Source of the DNA: DATAEG01 sp963703085
GTDB taxonomy: Bacteria; Actinomycetota; Actinomycetes; Mycobacteriales; Jatrophihabitantaceae
NCBI GenBank assembly: GCA_963703085.1
Contig: OY969789.1
Location: 2,108,001-2,172,000 of the forward strand
DNA: 64,000 nt
Direction: 5' to 3'
Positions within the stretch are counted from its first letter, which is position 1. The number at the start of each line of letters is the position of its first letter. The notes beneath the pieces were generated by a model, which was given only the letters and a program-made list of their open reading frames with translations, ran no database searches and was not told where the DNA came from. Shown one piece after another: positions 41,074 through 49,382 of the stretch. The position numbers and the translations under genes are program-made.

Positions 41074-41937
41074 TCAGAGTCTGCGGGCGGTGACATAGCG
41101 GTCGCGGCCGGTCAGATCCTGATGCGTGGCGGAGGTGTCGAACGCCGCGGTTGCAGCTATCCGCTTCCGTACCGCGGCTCCTTGGGTTACGTCGTGCTCC
41201 ATCACCAGCAGGCCGCCTGCGCGCAGTAACCGCGCGGCCGCGGCGATGACATCGGCCGGCACTGCCAGGCCGTCCGGGCCACCACCGAAGAGAGCCAGCT
41301 GCGGGTCGTGCTCACGCACTTCCGGCTGGGCGATCTCGCCGGCCGGCACGTACGGCGGGTTGGCCACCAGCACGTCGACGGTGCCGTCGAGTTCGACCAA
41401 CAGGGCCGGATCGGCCACATCACCCTGGCGCACGTCGATGTCGGCGCCGAGCGTTGCGGCATTGCGGCGGGCCAGGTCGACCGCGGCGGCAGACAGATCG
41501 ACGGCGATGACCTGAGCTCCGGACACCTCGGTGGCGACGCTCAGTGCGATCACGCCGGTGCCGGTGCACAGATCCACCACGAGGGGCCGAGTCTTGCCGC
41601 TCTCGGCCTCCGCGATCGCTGCGCCAGCGACCAGCTCGGTCTCCGGCCGCGGGATGAAGACCCCTGGCTCGACCGCCACCTCCAAGTAGCGGAAGGCGGC
41701 CGTCCCGGTCAGCAGTTGAAGGGGGATGTGCGCGGCGCGCTCCCCGACGAGGCGGAAGTAACGCGCCTCGAAGTCATCGGCCAACTCGGTGACGGTGAGC
41801 ACCGGGCGCACGCCGGCCACGTGCTCGGCCAGTCGCAGCGCGTTCACCTCGGGCGAGTCGATCTCGGCAGCACGCAGCAACGTTGTCGCCTTGGCCACCG
41901 CCGCACGCAACCGCGCCCGCCCATCCGCGATGATCAC
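41074..41937 (-). CDS. prmC: Peptide chain release factor N5-glutamine methyltransferase
   Basis: The 287-residue SAM enzyme methylates the Gln of the GGQ motif in release factors. It shows an N-terminal helical domain, YLEVAVEPGVFIPRPETELV (substrate-binding loop), the SAM motif VVDLCTGTGVIALSVATEV, and the catalytic VLVANPPYVPAGEIAQPEVR (NPPY). The GTG at 41937 lies inside the left arm of the interspersed palindrome, so the element supplies the first codons (MIIADG). It is downstream of purS on the same strand. In many actinobacteria prmC neighbours prfA; here it does not. Confidence 0.93.
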   Translation of the reverse strand: MIIADGRARLRAAVAKATTLLRAAEIDSPEVNALRLAEHVAGVRPVLTVTELADDFEARYFRLVGERAAHIPLQLLTGTAAFRYLEVAVEPGVFIPRPETELVAGAAIAEAESGKTRPLVVDLCTGTGVIALSVATEVSGAQVIAVDLSAAAVDLARRNAATLGADIDVRQGDVADPALLVELDGTVDVLVANPPYVPAGEIAQPEVREHDPQLALFGGGPDGLAVPADVIAAAARLLRAGGLLVMEHDVTQGAAVRKRIAATAAFDTSATHQDLTGRDRYVTARRL

Positions 41938-41981
41938 GCGAAATCTGCTGCTATGGCAGCACTTTCCGCGTGATCATCACG
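41928..41981. repeat. Interspersed palindromic element, copy 2
   Basis: The left arm CGATGATCACGCGAAA (41928-41943) and right arm TTTCCGCGTGATCATCACG (41963-41981) match copy 1 (9637-9694), with one missing G and a small change at the left end. An inner stem TGCTGC/GCAGCA (41946-41951, 41956-41961) surrounds a TATG loop, preserving the GCTATGGC centre. It bridges purS and prmC: the purS stop lies in one arm and the prmC GTG in the other. Confidence 0.8.
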
Positions 41982-42210
41982 CACGGTGCACGGTGAAGTC
42001 CTCGATCACCGGGTTCGCCAACAGCGTGTCGGCCAGCTTCTCGAGCACCGCATCGTCGACGGACTCCTCGACGTCGAGCTCGAAGTGTTTGCCGGCGCGC
42101 AATGAGCGCACTCCGGTGATCCCGAGCCGGTCCAGCGCGCCGAGGATCGCCTGCCCCTGCGGGTCCAGGATCTCCGGCTTGAGCACCACGTCGACGACCA
42201 CCCGGGCCAC
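41977..42210 (-). CDS. purS: FGAM synthase subunit PurS
   Basis: The 77-residue protein is the small bridging subunit that lets PurQ deliver ammonia to PurL. The typical sequence is visible: VVVDVVLKPEILDPQGQAIL, GALDRLGITGVRSLRAGKHF and ELDVEESVDDAVLEKLADTL. I chose GTG 42210 because GGAGG lies 5 bases upstream and the product has family length. A longer frame reaching 42288 has no such support. It is inverted and about 2.9 kb away from purQ, whereas purS-purQ-purL are normally consecutive. Confidence 0.92.
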   Translation of the reverse strand: MARVVVDVVLKPEILDPQGQAILGALDRLGITGVRSLRAGKHFELDVEESVDDAVLEKLADTLLANPVIEDFTVHRA

Positions 42211-42269
42211 AGCCACCTCCACAGAACGGATGTGCCGGAGCCTACCCACGACCCGGTGTGCTGCTGCGA

Positions 42270-42415
42270 GCCTGCGGAGCAGGCGCAATGTCAGCGCGCC
42301 GACCGTAGGTCCAGGCGCGTGCGGCTGCGACGCCTGCGGAGCAGGCGCAATGTCAGCGCGCCGACCGTAGGTCCAGGCGCGTGCGGCTGCGACGCCTGCG
42401 GAGCAGGCGCAATGT
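42270..42415. repeat. 62-bp perfect tandem repeat, two full units and one partial
   Basis: Units start at 42270, 42332 and 42394 with exactly 62 bases between them and no mismatch that I see; the third stops after about 22 bases at the DUF1501 stop codon. Each unit opens with a hairpin, GCCTGC-GGA-GCAGGC, followed by GCAATGTCAGCGCGCCGACC. The array lies between the 3' end of the DUF1501 gene and the purS promoter region on the same strand. It is a candidate variable-number repeat and may also terminate transcription. Confidence 0.85.
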
Positions 42416-43653
42416 TATAGAAAGCCGAGTTCGGTGCGGTCGCTGCCGAGCACCCGGGCCGGGTCAGCGTCCAGCACCTTGTGCAGCAGTTCGCCGTACA
42501 CGGTCCGGAAGTCCGTCGAGCTCTTCAAGTCACCGTCGTCGAGGTCGGTCAGGGACGGCTGCTCGCCGTAGAACCCGCCGCGCACCGGGCGGCCCGCGAC
42601 GAAGACCGGCCCGGCGGTGCCGTGGTCGGTGCCCTGCGATGCATTGGCAGCGACCCGTCGCCCGAACTCGGTGTAGACGAGCAGCACCACACCGGCGCCG
42701 CGCGGATCCTTGGCCATGTCAGCGAGGAAGTTGGACGCGGCGACGTCGAGCTGACCGAGCTGCGCGGCCTGGGTGCCCTTCTCGTCGGCGTGCGTGTCGA
42801 AGCCGCCCAGGCTCACCGAATACACCTGGGTCGGCACGCCGGCCTTGATGCAGCGGGAGACCACGTCCAATTGCGCGGCAAGCCCACCCTGGCCGCCTGC
42901 CGAGGCTCCTGCCGACCCTGCGTCGTTGTCGTCATCAGTCGTGCCCGAGGAGTTCAGCGTCGCGGTGACCTTGGTGGCCACCGTCCGCTCCGCCCGGTAG
43001 GACTCGCAGACCATCGCCGCTGCGGCGCGATCGGTCGAGTCCGCCTTGCCCAGCGAGGAGAACGCGGCAGCGACTTCCTTGGGCACGGTCCGGTCCAGCC
43101 CCACCTGCAACGACGCCGCGGTGGCCTTCAGCCCGACACACAGCGGCGGCAGCGTGTTGCCGACGTCGACGGCACGCAGTGGGTCGTCGCCGCTGGCGTC
43201 CAGCCACCGCCCGATCCAGCCGGTGTTGATCGGCTCATCCGGCGACGCGGTCTGCCAGATATCCATCGACCGGAAATGGCTGTGATCCGGCTTCGGGTAG
43301 CCCACGCCCCGCACCACGGCGAGCTGCTTGTTCTTCCACAGCGAGGCGAAGCCCTTCATCGACGGGTTGAGCCCCAGCGAGTCGTCGAGCTTCAGTACCT
43401 CCGACGGTGAGTACGCCAGATCCGGGCGGGCACTGTGATACGCCGAGTCGGCGTACGGGATGACGGTGCCCAGCCCGTCGTTGCCGCCGTACAGCGTGAC
43501 GATCACGAGCGTCTTCGCGTCCGTGGGCCGTGGGTTGGCCTGAGCCTGCTCGTGCAGCTGCCGCCAGGTGACGGCGCTGGCACCGGCGGCCAGTGCGGCG
43601 CCGCCGGTGACGCCGGAGGCGACGAGGAAGCGGCGCCGGGTCAAGGTGTCCAT
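42415..43653 (-). CDS. DUF1501 (sulfatase-like) protein with Tat signal
   Basis: The 412-residue protein has a twin-arginine signal (TRRRFLVASGVTGGAALAAG at residues 5-24), so it is exported folded. The body has VIVTLYGGNDGLGTVIPYAD, VRGVGYPKPDHSHFRSMDIW, VYSVSLGGFDTHADEKGTQA, VLLVYTEFGRRVAANASQG and TDHGTAGPVFVAG, characteristic of the DUF1501 relatives of alkaline phosphatase/sulfatases. It is paired with a DUF1800 gene 16 bases upstream, a widespread two-gene module of unknown function. Its stop codon abuts the 62-bp repeat array. Confidence 0.9.
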   Translation of the reverse strand: MDTLTRRRFLVASGVTGGAALAAGASAVTWRQLHEQAQANPRPTDAKTLVIVTLYGGNDGLGTVIPYADSAYHSARPDLAYSPSEVLKLDDSLGLNPSMKGFASLWKNKQLAVVRGVGYPKPDHSHFRSMDIWQTASPDEPINTGWIGRWLDASGDDPLRAVDVGNTLPPLCVGLKATAASLQVGLDRTVPKEVAAAFSSLGKADSTDRAAAAMVCESYRAERTVATKVTATLNSSGTTDDDNDAGSAGASAGGQGGLAAQLDVVSRCIKAGVPTQVYSVSLGGFDTHADEKGTQAAQLGQLDVAASNFLADMAKDPRGAGVVLLVYTEFGRRVAANASQGTDHGTAGPVFVAGRPVRGGFYGEQPSLTDLDDGDLKSSTDFRTVYGELLHKVLDADPARVLGSDRTELGFL

Positions 43654-43669
43654 GGGATGGCCAGCTCCT

Positions 43670-44973
43670 TCAGGTGGTCAGGTACTCAGGGGTGTTCAAG
43701 GCAACGGTGAGCAGACGCACCGGGTCGGCCGCGGCGTCCTTCAATGCGGTGGCGGAGCGGGTCGACCAGGTGCCCACCCCGATGAGATGGCCGGCCATCT
43801 CCACTCGGGTGGTTACCGATCCGGACTTGACGGTGCTCAGGTCGCCCACCTTGGCCAGCATGGTGGCGGTCTTCATCCGCAGGTCAGCCGCCGACGTCGA
43901 CAGCCAGGCCTGGCCGGCCGGCCAGCCGCTCACGTTGGGCGGGTCCATCGGCAGCTGGCCGAGTTGCCGCAGCGCGCCGGCAAGTTTCGTCACCGTCTTG
44001 TCGTCGTCAAGGGGCACCTTCAGTGAACGCAACGCACCGACCAGCCACTCGACCGGCATCGACACCAGGGTGCCGGCAGAGGAGTCCATCTCCGGCCTGG
44101 TCAGCATCGTCTGCAGCAGGGCGGAGACGTTGCGCTTGGCGCCGTATGCCGACACCATCGCGTCGAGTGCCGGCTTGGGTGGCGGCGTGCTGGCCACCAG
44201 CCGGTTCCAGAACCGGGTGGCGACGAACGCGGCGGACGCCGGCCGGGCCAGCACCGCGTCGCAGAATGCCACGTAGTCGAGATTGCCGGTCACACCCAGC
44301 ACGGTCTTCGACCCGGTGTCGTGCAGCTTGTCGACCAGCGTGGCCTTGCCGGTCTTGCGATCCACCCGCCAACCCGTCAACGCCCGGGCTGCCTCGCGCA
44401 CGTCTGTCTCGGTGTACCCGTCCCCGTGACCGAGGGTGAACAGCTCCATGAACTCGCGGGACAGGTTCTCGTTCGGTGCCTTGGCGGTGTTCTTCTCGCC
44501 GTCCAGCCAGAGCAGCAGCGCCGGGTCGGTCAGCATCGCCAGCGCCAGGTCGCGGAAGTCGCCGCGGCCCTTGCTGCGCAGCGTCTCGTTCTGCTGCACC
44601 ATCAGCTGCGCCTGACGGACCTTGTTGAACGCGGTGGCGAAGTGGTCGTGCCACAGGAAGGTCAGCTTCTCGCCGAAGGGCTCTTCCACGGCGACCATCC
44701 GCCGCAACCACCACGCGATGGCTGTCTGCAACTGGTCGCGACGAGCCTTGTTCCCCTTCTGCCGATCCTCTTTGCTGGCCCCCTTGGCAACCGGAGGCAC
44801 GAAGGGCAGCACGGGTGCCGGGGTGCGCTTCGCCCCGGGATCGGCGCTGGGTGTCGCGGCGAGCATGGCGGCGACGGTTTGGCTGGCCGGCCGCTTCGCA
44901 GCGGCGTCGACAGCGGTGCCGGTAGCGCCGAAGCCGGTGCGGCGGAGCAGACGCGCCGTGGTGTCCCAACTCA
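43670..44973 (-). CDS. DUF1800 family protein
   Basis: From ATG 44973 the protein has 434 residues and starts MSWDTTARLLRRTGFGATGT, the usual DUF1800 opening. Further family features: VEEPFGEKLTFLWHDHFATA, DGEKNTAKAPNENLSREFME, LFTLGHGDGYTETDVREAAR and ALTGWRVDRKTG. There is no classical signal peptide. A TTG at 45013 would extend it by 13 residues. DUF1800 and DUF1501 genes are nearly always neighbours, probably acting together outside the membrane. The pair is inserted between purS and purQ. Confidence 0.9.
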
Positions 44974-45054
44974 TGACTGGGAGCTTGCGCGGCGATTGTT
45001 CGAGGAAGGTCAAGGCAAGACGAATGCTCCGTCAGCGATGCGGGGCGGAGCCAG

Positions 45055-45060
45055 TAGGCT
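45055..45060 (+). promoter_or_regulatory. -10 box of leaderless purQ
   Basis: TAGGCT lies 7 bases before the GTG of purQ, with no ribosome-binding site between. It would drive purQ-purL independently of purS, which is on the other strand. Confidence 0.5.
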
Positions 45061-45067
45061 GGCTGAC

Positions 45068-45748
45068 GTGGCGGCGCGCGTCGGGGTGGTGACCTTCCCG
45101 GGCAGTTTGGACGACCGCGACGCAGCACGGGCGATCCGAGTGGCTGGTGGCGACGCCGTCGCGCTGTGGCACGCTGACCCGTCGTTGCATGACGTGTCCG
45201 CGGTGGTGCTGCCCGGCGGGTTCTCCTACGGCGACTACCTTCGCTGCGGCGCGATCGCTCGGTTCTCTCCGGTGATGGATTCGCTGATCGAGGCCGCTCG
45301 CGACGGTCTGCCGGTGCTCGGCATCTGCAACGGGTTCCAGGTGCTGTGCGAGTCGCACCTGCTGCCCGGCGCACTGATTCGCAACGATCACCGCAAGTTC
45401 GTCTGCCGCGACCAGCGATTGCGGATCGAGAGCACGGCGACCGTGTGGACCGCCGACTACGAGGCCGGTACCGAGGTCGTGATCCCGCTGAAGAACGGCG
45501 AAGGCGGGTACGTCGCGGACCGGCGCACCTTGGACGAACTCGAAGCCGAAGGGCGGGTCGTTGCCCGCTACCTCGGCGGCAACCCGAACGGTTCGCAGCG
45601 GGAGATCGCCGGAATCAGTAACGAGAGCGGCACCGTTGTCGGGTTGATGCCGCATCCGGAGCACGCGGTCGAGTCGCTCACCGGACCGAGCACCGACGGC
45701 CTGGCGTTCTTCACCTCCGTGCTGCGCCGGCTCGGTGTCACCGCCTGA
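45068..45748 (+). CDS. purQ: FGAM synthase glutaminase subunit PurQ
   Basis: The 226-residue class I amidotransferase releases ammonia from glutamine for PurL. It has VVTFPGSLDDRDAARAIRVA, VVLPGGFSYGDYLRCGAIAR, the nucleophile elbow PVLGICNGFQVL with Cys87, and the His-Glu pair in GLMPHPEHAVE. The frame is open far upstream, but GTG 45068 yields the normal N-terminus and sits 7 bases after a TAGGCT -10 box. The stop overlaps the purL start by one base (TGATG), so translation is coupled. Confidence 0.96.
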   Translation: MAARVGVVTFPGSLDDRDAARAIRVAGGDAVALWHADPSLHDVSAVVLPGGFSYGDYLRCGAIARFSPVMDSLIEAARDGLPVLGICNGFQVLCESHLLPGALIRNDHRKFVCRDQRLRIESTATVWTADYEAGTEVVIPLKNGEGGYVADRRTLDELEAEGRVVARYLGGNPNGSQREIAGISNESGTVVGLMPHPEHAVESLTGPSTDGLAFFTSVLRRLGVTA

Positions 45749-48003
45749 TGCAGATCGACACCGTTGCCCAGGCCGAGACCACACCGGACCGGGCGCAGCC
45801 GTTCAGCGAGCTCGGCCTGAAGGACGACGAGTACGCCCGGGTCCGGGAGATCCTCGGTCGCCGGCCGACGAGTTCCGAACTGGCCATGTACTCGGTGATG
45901 TGGTCCGAGCATTGCTCCTACAAATCCTCCAAGGTGCACCTCAAGCAGTTCGGCGAGAAGGCCCCGAAGACGGCTACCTTGCTGGTCGGGATGGGCGAGA
46001 ACGCCGGCGTCGTCGACATCGGTGACGGGTGGGCGGCGACGTTCAAGATCGAGTCGCACAATCACCCCAGCTATGTCGAGCCGCACCAGGGCGCAGCCAC
46101 CGGCGTCGGCGGCATCGTGCGCGACATCCTCACGATGGGTGCACGCCCGGTCGCGGTGATGGACGCATTGCGCTTCGGCCCGGCCGACGCTGCGGATACC
46201 GCCCGCGTACTGCCTGGCGTGGTGGCCGGCATCGGCGGGTACGGCAACTGCCTGGGCCTGCCCAACATCGGCGGGGAGCTGGCCTTCGACGAGTCCTACC
46301 TCGGCAACCCGTTGGTGAACGCGCTGTGCGTGGGGGTGCTCAAGGTCGAGGACATCAAGTTGGCCAAGGCGGAAGGGCCGGGCAGCAAAGTCGTGCTGTT
46401 CGGCGCGCGCACCGGCGGCGACGGGATCGGTGGCGCGTCGGTGTTGGCCTCGGCGACATTCGAGACCCACTCGCAGCGCAAGCGTCCGTCGGTCCAGGTG
46501 GGCGACCCGTTCGCCGAGAAGGTGCTGATCGAGTGCTGCCTGGAGATCTTCGCGGCAGACCTGGTCACCGGCATCCAGGATCTCGGCGCGGCCGGCCTGT
46601 CCTGCGCGACCACTGAGCTGGCCGCTGCCGGCACCGGCGGAATGGACGTCGACCTCGATCTGGCACCGCTGCGCGACCCGACGCTGACGCCCGAAGAGAT
46701 CCTGATGAGCGAGTCGCAGGAACGCATGATGGCGGTCGTCACCGAGGCCAACCTCGAAGCGTTCCTCGCCGTCTGCGCCAAGTGGGACGTCACCGCCACG
46801 GTGATCGGCACGGTGACCGAGACCGGACGCCTGGTCATGCGCTGGCACGGCGAGCAGATCGTCGACGTGCCACCACGCTCCCTCGCGCATGAGGGACCGG
46901 TCTACCAGCGACCCCTCGGTCGGCCGGCCGACCAGGACCTGCTCGGCGCGGACGACGCCACCGCGCTGGCACGCCCGACGACCCCCGACGAGCTGCAGCG
47001 CGATCTGCTGGCCCTGGTCGGCAGCCCGGAGCTCGCCGACAAGTCCTGGGTGACCGACCAGTACGACCGGTACGTGCTCGGCAACACCGTGCTGGCCCAA
47101 CCCGAAAACGCCGGCATGATCCGGGTGAGCGACGAGTCCGACCTTGGCCTGGCCCTGAGCACCGACGGCAACGGCCGCTATGCCCGGCTCGATCCGTACG
47201 CCGGTGCGCAGCTCGCGTTGGCCGAGGCGTACCGCAATGTCGCCGCCACCGGCGCCCGCCCGCTGGCGGTGACCAACTGCCTGAACTTCGGCTCGCCGGA
47301 AGACCCCGGCGTGATGTGGCAGTTCGCCGAAGCGGTCCGCGGCCTGGCCGACGGTGCGCTGCAGTTGGGTATTCCGGTGACCGGCGGCAACGTCAGCTTC
47401 TACAACCAGACCGGCGCCGAGCCCATCCTGCCCACGCCGGTGATCGGGGTGCTCGGCGTCATCGACGACGTCGGCCGCCGGACCCGCTCCCGGTTCGGCA
47501 CCGATGGCTCGGTGATCTACCTCCTCGGCGAGACTCGCGCCGAATTCGGCGGATCGAGCTGGGCACACGTCGTGCACGGTCATCTCGGCGGGCAGCCGCC
47601 AGCCGTCGACCTCGCCCGTGAGCAACTGCTCGCGGACATTCTGGTGAACGCGTCCCGCGACGGGCTGCTCGATTCGGCTCACGACGTGTCCGACGGTGGC
47701 GTTGCGCAGGCGCTCGTCGAGTGCTGCCTGCAAGGTGACGCCGGCGCCCGCGTCGTCATCCCGGACGGCCTGGAGCCGGCAGTGTTCCTGTTCTCGGAGT
47801 CTGCCGGGCGTGCGATCGTGAGCGTGCCGCGCAGCGAGGAGATCCGGTTCACCGACATGTGCACGGCGCGGGGTTTACCGCACGAACGGATCGGGGTAGT
47901 TGACCGGCAGGCAGACGAACTGCAGGTGCAGGACTGCCTATCTGTGTCTTTGCGGCTGCTCGGCGAGCTCAGCCGCAGGTGCCTGCCCGCGTTGTTCGGA
48001 TAA
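45748..48003 (+). CDS. purL: FGAM synthase large subunit PurL (small-type)
   Basis: The 751-residue enzyme converts FGAR to FGAM using ATP and ammonia. Its length is that of the small PurL that needs PurS and PurQ. Motifs: MWSEHCSYKSSKVHLKQF, FKIESHNHPSYVEPHQGAAT (ATP/Mg-binding His and Glu), GVGGIVRDILTMGARPVAVM, VTGGNVSFYNQTGAEPILPT and DVSDGGVAQALVECCL. It overlaps purQ by one base. Downstream lies an 82-base gap and an unrelated-looking low-complexity membrane protein. Confidence 0.97.
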   Translation: MQIDTVAQAETTPDRAQPFSELGLKDDEYARVREILGRRPTSSELAMYSVMWSEHCSYKSSKVHLKQFGEKAPKTATLLVGMGENAGVVDIGDGWAATFKIESHNHPSYVEPHQGAATGVGGIVRDILTMGARPVAVMDALRFGPADAADTARVLPGVVAGIGGYGNCLGLPNIGGELAFDESYLGNPLVNALCVGVLKVEDIKLAKAEGPGSKVVLFGARTGGDGIGGASVLASATFETHSQRKRPSVQVGDPFAEKVLIECCLEIFAADLVTGIQDLGAAGLSCATTELAAAGTGGMDVDLDLAPLRDPTLTPEEILMSESQERMMAVVTEANLEAFLAVCAKWDVTATVIGTVTETGRLVMRWHGEQIVDVPPRSLAHEGPVYQRPLGRPADQDLLGADDATALARPTTPDELQRDLLALVGSPELADKSWVTDQYDRYVLGNTVLAQPENAGMIRVSDESDLGLALSTDGNGRYARLDPYAGAQLALAEAYRNVAATGARPLAVTNCLNFGSPEDPGVMWQFAEAVRGLADGALQLGIPVTGGNVSFYNQTGAEPILPTPVIGVLGVIDDVGRRTRSRFGTDGSVIYLLGETRAEFGGSSWAHVVHGHLGGQPPAVDLAREQLLADILVNASRDGLLDSAHDVSDGGVAQALVECCLQGDAGARVVIPDGLEPAVFLFSESAGRAIVSVPRSEEIRFTDMCTARGLPHERIGVVDRQADELQVQDCLSVSLRLLGELSRRCLPALFG

Positions 48004-48085
48004 GGAAATCCCCCGTACTCTCGTCGCGACGCATGACCACCGGGGGCATAGCGTGATCACGTCTGCGTAGGAAAGAGGGAGCGCT

Positions 48086-49378
48086 GTGACTCAGCCGCCG
48101 AATCAGAACGATCCGTGGAGCTGGCAGCCGGACGAGCCTGCCAAGCCGGACGCCGAACCGGCGACGCCGGAGCCGACGCCGCCGAGTGCATCAACTCCGC
48201 CCGCCGAGGACAAGCCGGCCGAGGACAAGCCGGCCGAGGACAAGCCAGCCGAGACACCGAGCCAGCCCCCGTGGTCCAACCCGACCGCCGAGCCGCAGGA
48301 CTCGTCGTCGGACGCCTTCGGTCAGACCACCGTGCTGGGCTCGAGCGCAGCGCCGACGCCGCCGGCTACCCCCTCGACGCCCTCGTACGGGCAGAGCCCG
48401 TCGACCCCGTCTTATGGCCAGCCGCCGGCACCGCCGTCCGCACCTTCCTACGGCCAGCCGCCGGCCAGCCCACCCACTTCGCCGTACGGCTCGACGCCGT
48501 CCTACGGCTCCACGCCGTCGGCCGGCCAACCGTCGGCCACGCCGCCCACCCCCTCGTACGGGCAGACCTCGGCCACACCGACCTACGGGCCGCCCAGCCC
48601 GTCGACACCGACCACATCGTCGTACGGCGCGCCGCCGTCTTACGGCCAGACGCCGCCCACCCCGTCGTACGGCTCGACACCGTCCTACGGCTCGACACCG
48701 TCCTACGGACAAACGCCCCCGACCTACGGCCAGACACCCTCCTACGGCGGATACGGCACACCGGCCGCGGGTGGCGGCGCGGGCGGCTACGGCGGCGGCA
48801 TGCCGCCCGGCGGATACGGCCAGCCGCCGAAGAACAACCGCAACAAGATCCTCGGCATCGTGGTTGCCGTTGTGGTGATCGCGGCGCTGGCCGTGGGCGG
48901 GTTCGTCCTCTTCGGCGGCAAGAAGAAGGACGACGCGGGCAAGAAGAGCTCCAGCAGCTCGCAGTCCTCGAGCAGCCAGAGCTCGAGTTCCTCGTCGAGT
49001 TCGGACTCCAGCAGCTCCAGCAGCAGCTCCGGCGAGGCCACCGCGGACCAGAAAACCGCCGAGCGGACAGCCGAAGCGTTCTATCACGCGATCGGCGGGG
49101 AGGATAACGCCACCTTCTGCAAGTACGTCGACCCGACGGATCTGGCCAAGTTGCTGAAGGCCAAGAACATCCCGAGCTGCGCGCGTGTTGCGTTCAACTT
49201 CACCTCGACGGAAAAGGCGGAGATGAAGCAGTTCGCCGCGGATCCCGCAAACGTCGAGGTGACCGGCACGGAGGCGACGATCACTGAGTACACGCCCACG
49301 TCAGCGCTGTCCTTCCTCGGGAAGGTGCTGCTGCGCCAGTCCTCCTCGGTGTGGAAGGTTCGCATCTACACCGACTGA
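48086..49378 (+). CDS. Membrane protein with SYGQ-rich low-complexity domain and extracellular domain
   Basis: The 430-residue protein starts with an acidic Pro-rich tail including three EDKPA repeats (41-55). Next comes a Tyr/Gly/Ser/Pro/Gln region (100-246) with 17 YG dipeptides, mostly SYGQ or SYGS, and a GGYGGG patch. One helix follows (255-276, ILGIVVAVVVIAALAVGGFV), then a KKK stretch, a poly-Ser linker (288-315), and a folded domain (320-430) with C345 and C365. There is no cleavable signal, so the SYGQ part is predicted to be cytoplasmic and the last domain outside. GTG start with AAAGAGGGAG ahead. Function unknown. Confidence 0.85.
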   Translation: MTQPPNQNDPWSWQPDEPAKPDAEPATPEPTPPSASTPPAEDKPAEDKPAEDKPAETPSQPPWSNPTAEPQDSSSDAFGQTTVLGSSAAPTPPATPSTPSYGQSPSTPSYGQPPAPPSAPSYGQPPASPPTSPYGSTPSYGSTPSAGQPSATPPTPSYGQTSATPTYGPPSPSTPTTSSYGAPPSYGQTPPTPSYGSTPSYGSTPSYGQTPPTYGQTPSYGGYGTPAAGGGAGGYGGGMPPGGYGQPPKNNRNKILGIVVAVVVIAALAVGGFVLFGGKKKDDAGKKSSSSSQSSSSQSSSSSSSSDSSSSSSSSGEATADQKTAERTAEAFYHAIGGEDNATFCKYVDPTDLAKLLKAKNIPSCARVAFNFTSTEKAEMKQFAADPANVEVTGTEATITEYTPTSALSFLGKVLLRQSSSVWKVRIYTD

Positions 49379-49382
49379 TCTC

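Noticed and set aside
42270..42415. CRISPR array
   Set aside because: The units are contiguous identical 62-mers with no unique spacers, and no cas genes are present.
45568..47733. 721-codon open frame antisense to purL
   Set aside because: purL is certain and fills the region; the antisense product has no recognisable fold and starts inside the coding frame of another gene.
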